From the NCBI GenBank assembly GCA_015711795.1, contig JACVJC010000001.1, positions 60,787-124,786 on the forward strand: a stretch of DNA of 64,000 nt. The letters are read 5' to 3'. Shown one piece after another: positions 62,474 to 64,000 of this stretch. The position numbers and the translations under genes were made by a program. The notes beneath the pieces were generated by a model. That model did not search any database. It was not told the origin of the DNA and saw nothing but the letters and a program-made list of their open reading frames with translations. The DNA comes from Candidatus Geothermocultor quzhuomuensis (GTDB lineage Bacteria; Actinomycetota; Aquicultoria; Geothermocultorales; Geothermocultoraceae). Position 1 is the stretch's first letter. Every line of letters starts with the position of its first letter.

Positions 62474-63032
62474 AGCTTTGATTCAATAAAAAAGTTTTAA
62501 ATTTTAAAAAATAGTCAATCCCTGAGTAAACAGTAAAAATTAAAGCAGTTGCCATAAGTAAATCAGTTACCAAAATAAAAAAATTACCAAAGGCTTGATT
62601 AAAAAAGAAAGGGCGTAAAATCCAAGCAATAATAGCAACAATTTGAAGTACTGTTTTTATCCTTCCCATCAGAGCAACCGCAATTTCCCCTCCCTGCCCA
62701 AGAGCTGCTAATCTAAGACCCGAAACAAAAAATTCTCGGGTGATTATGATCATTGCAATCCAAGAAGACAACCGACCTAACCCAACCAAAGCAATTAAAG
62801 CTGAGGCAACTAAAAGTTTGTCAGCTAAAGGGTCAAAAATCTTACCTAAAAAAGTTTCTTCTTTTCTTAATCGAGCAATATATCCATCAATGCTATCGGT
62901 GAGAGCAGCCAGAGCAAAAACAGCCAAAGCAAGAAAATCGCCCCATTTAACTTGGGACAAGAGCAAGACAAGAAAAACAGGAATGAGCAAAATCCTTAAG
63001 AAGGTTATCCAGTTAGAATAAGTTTTTAACAT
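62460..63032 (-). CDS. pgsA: CDP-diacylglycerol-glycerol-3-phosphate 3-phosphatidyltransferase
   Basis: Membrane enzyme of phosphatidylglycerol synthesis. The CDP-alcohol phosphotransferase signature is complete at about residues 46-69: DSIDGYIAR, then eight residues, G, FDPLADK. About five hydrophobic helices in 190 residues. Its ATG lies inside the rimO 3' end (7-bp overlap), so the genes are coupled. Confidence 0.94.
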   Translation of the reverse strand: MLKTYSNWITFLRILLIPVFLVLLLSQVKWGDFLALAVFALAALTDSIDGYIARLRKEETFLGKIFDPLADKLLVASALIALVGLGRLSSWIAMIIITREFFVSGLRLAALGQGGEIAVALMGRIKTVLQIVAIIAWILRPFFFNQAFGNFFILVTDLLMATALIFTVYSGIDYFLKFKTFLLNQSCEKK

Positions 63033-64000
63033 CTTAACTCACCATATAAATCATATCCTTCTGTTTTTAAAATTTTAACTCTAACAAAATGACCTGGCTT
63101 TATTTTATTTAAACTTTCCTTTGTTTCAATGATAACATTTCCATCTATTTCAGGTGCTTGTCCATAAAAACGGCCCAAACTCCTTTTTTCATTTTTATCA
63201 TCAATTAAAACAGTTAAATCCTTTCCAATTAAGTTTTTCATTTTTTCAAAAGATATTTGGTCTTGCAGTTCAACAAGCTGATGGTACCTCTTTTTAATAA
63301 CTTCTCTTTTGACTTTATTAGGGAACCTAAAAGCTCTTGTTCCTTCTTCAAGCGAATATTCAAAAAATCCAACATAATCAAATTTTATTTCTTTTAAAAA
63401 ATTAGCAAGCTCTCGAAAGTCTTCTTTCCCCTCTCCTGGAAAGCCAACAATAAAAGAGGTTCTCAAAAAAACATCTTCTAGTCTTGAGCGAATTTTTTCA
63501 ATCAAGCTTCTTAAGTAAGATTGGCTTGTTTTCCTTCCCATTAAGTTTAAGATTCGATTGCTAGCGTGCTGAAATGGTATTTCAAGATAGTTACAAACCT
63601 TAGAATTTTGAGCAATGTAGTTAATTAAATTTTCATCAATGTGAGCTGGGTAAAGATATAAAAGGCGAATCCAATCGATGGTTGGAATTTCTGAAATAGC
63701 TTCGATAACTTTTTGAAGTGAGGGTTTTCCATATAAATCCATTCCATAAGCTGTAATATCCTGTCCAATCAAGACAATTTCTTTAACACCTTTTTTAGCT
63801 AATTGGTTGGCTTCCGCTAAAATATCTTTAAATTTTCGACTCCTTAAGTTCCCTCTAATTAGGGGAATGGCCCCGTAACTACAGCGATTATTGCAGCCAT
63901 CAGAAATCATTAAATAAGCAAAGCTCGATGGTTTAAAATAGCGAGCTTTTGCCTCCTTAAATATTTTTCCTGGTAAAGAAGTTGAAAGATATTTCTTGCC
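63026..64000 (-). CDS. rimO: Ribosomal protein S12 methylthiotransferase RimO, truncated by window edge, third cluster Cys replaced
   Basis: The frame is open to base 64000; about 325 C-terminal residues of some 435 are visible. Radical SAM and TRAM domains are clearly RimO: LIGQDITAYGMDLYGKP, SFIVGFPGEG and GRFYGQAPEIDG. The radical SAM motif, normally CxxxCxxC, reads CNNRCSYG: TGC (63895-63893), TGT (63883-63881), then GGG (63874-63872). The surrounding residues AIPLIRG are normal and the frame is intact on both sides. The third cysteine normally ligates the SAM [4Fe-4S] cluster, so catalysis would be expected to fail or rely on another ligand. The N-terminal cluster cysteines are outside the window. 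Confidence 0.92.
   Translation of the reverse strand, partial: GKKYLSTSLPGKIFKEAKARYFKPSSFAYLMISDGCNNRCSYGAIPLIRGNLRSRKFKDILAEANQLAKKGVKEIVLIGQDITAYGMDLYGKPSLQKVIEAISEIPTIDWIRLLYLYPAHIDENLINYIAQNSKVCNYLEIPFQHASNRILNLMGRKTSQSYLRSLIEKIRSRLEDVFLRTSFIVGFPGEGKEDFRELANFLKEIKFDYVGFFEYSLEEGTRAFRFPNKVKREVIKKRYHQLVELQDQISFEKMKNLIGKDLTVLIDDKNEKRSLGRFYGQAPEIDGNVIIETKESLNKIKPGHFVRVKILKTEGYDLYGELRC

Noticed and set aside
63872..63895. The RimO Gly as a simple frameshift artefact
   Set aside because: The frame is correct on both sides and adjacent conserved residues are intact, so an indel does not explain it; two substitutions would be required.

Overview
The window is a dense, AT-rich (about one third G+C by eye) stretch of a bacterial chromosome with short gaps, many GTG and TTG starts, and purine-rich ribosome binding sites. 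Gene order points to Actinomycetota: pnp-M16 protease-dapB-dapA-rnj-ftsK on the plus strand, GarA-type FHA followed by an FtsR-type MerR regulator, and rimO-pgsA-cinA-recA-recX-miaB-miaA-dapF-hflX-lexA on the minus strand all follow actinobacterial synteny. The very low G+C, RNase Y, SpoVS, the DapL lysine route and an oxygen-independent class III ribonucleotide reductase suggest a deep-branching anaerobic lineage rather than a classical high-G+C one. The assignment is by inference from order and motifs only.

Layout. 1-8.3 kb: serine and branched-chain amino acid synthesis (serA, leuA-leuC-leuD-leuB, ilvE, cimA). 8.4-9.8 kb: an FAH-family enzyme, a TIGR04076 protein and a small membrane protein. 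10-13.4 kb: dnaE. 13.5-19.2 kb: a his operon (hisD, HAD phosphatase, hisB, hisH, hisA, hisF, hisIE) lacking hisG and hisC. 19.3-32.3 kb: pnp, M16 peptidase, dapB, dapA, rnj, uppP, ftsK, a RodZ-like protein, NAPRT and a D,D-carboxypeptidase: RNA decay, lysine and cell wall, chromosome segregation. 32.3-35.1 kb: a regulatory block with a twin-motif RsiG-like c-di-GMP anti-sigma candidate, two small unknown genes, GarA, FtsR and a Mut7-C nuclease. 35.1-42.6 kb: mixed accessory genes, including twin zinc-ribbon/coiled-coil proteins around a metallo-beta-lactamase-fold hydrolase and a degenerate GGDEF membrane protein. 43-46.5 kb (minus): nrdD-thioredoxin-like-nrdG-dut, with a NrdR-like box in the divergent region shared with lexA. 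47.4-64 kb (minus): lipoprotein, hflX, dapL, dapF, miaA, miaB, a lipoprotein with no usual start codon, PHP phosphoesterase, spoVS, a GHKL ATPase, rny, recX, recA, thpR, a frameshifted small gene, cinA, pgsA and partial rimO.

How it fits together. LeuABCD, CimA and IlvE support leucine synthesis and threonine-independent isoleucine synthesis. DapA, DapB, DapL and DapF form the LL-diaminopimelate aminotransferase route to meso-DAP, feeding peptidoglycan together with UppP, the carboxypeptidase and the RlpA-like protein. The nrd-dut operon supplies and polices dNTPs, and lexA and recA provide an SOS response. PNPase, RNase J and RNase Y form the mRNA decay set.

The items most worth a second look are the RsiG-like twin c-di-GMP motif protein, a RimO whose third radical-SAM cluster cysteine is glycine, hflX and a lipoprotein gene that have no ATG/GTG/TTG start, a terminator/antiterminator-like structure between recX and rny, and the twin zinc-ribbon cluster. 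No mobile element, prophage, CRISPR array, tRNA or rRNA was seen.
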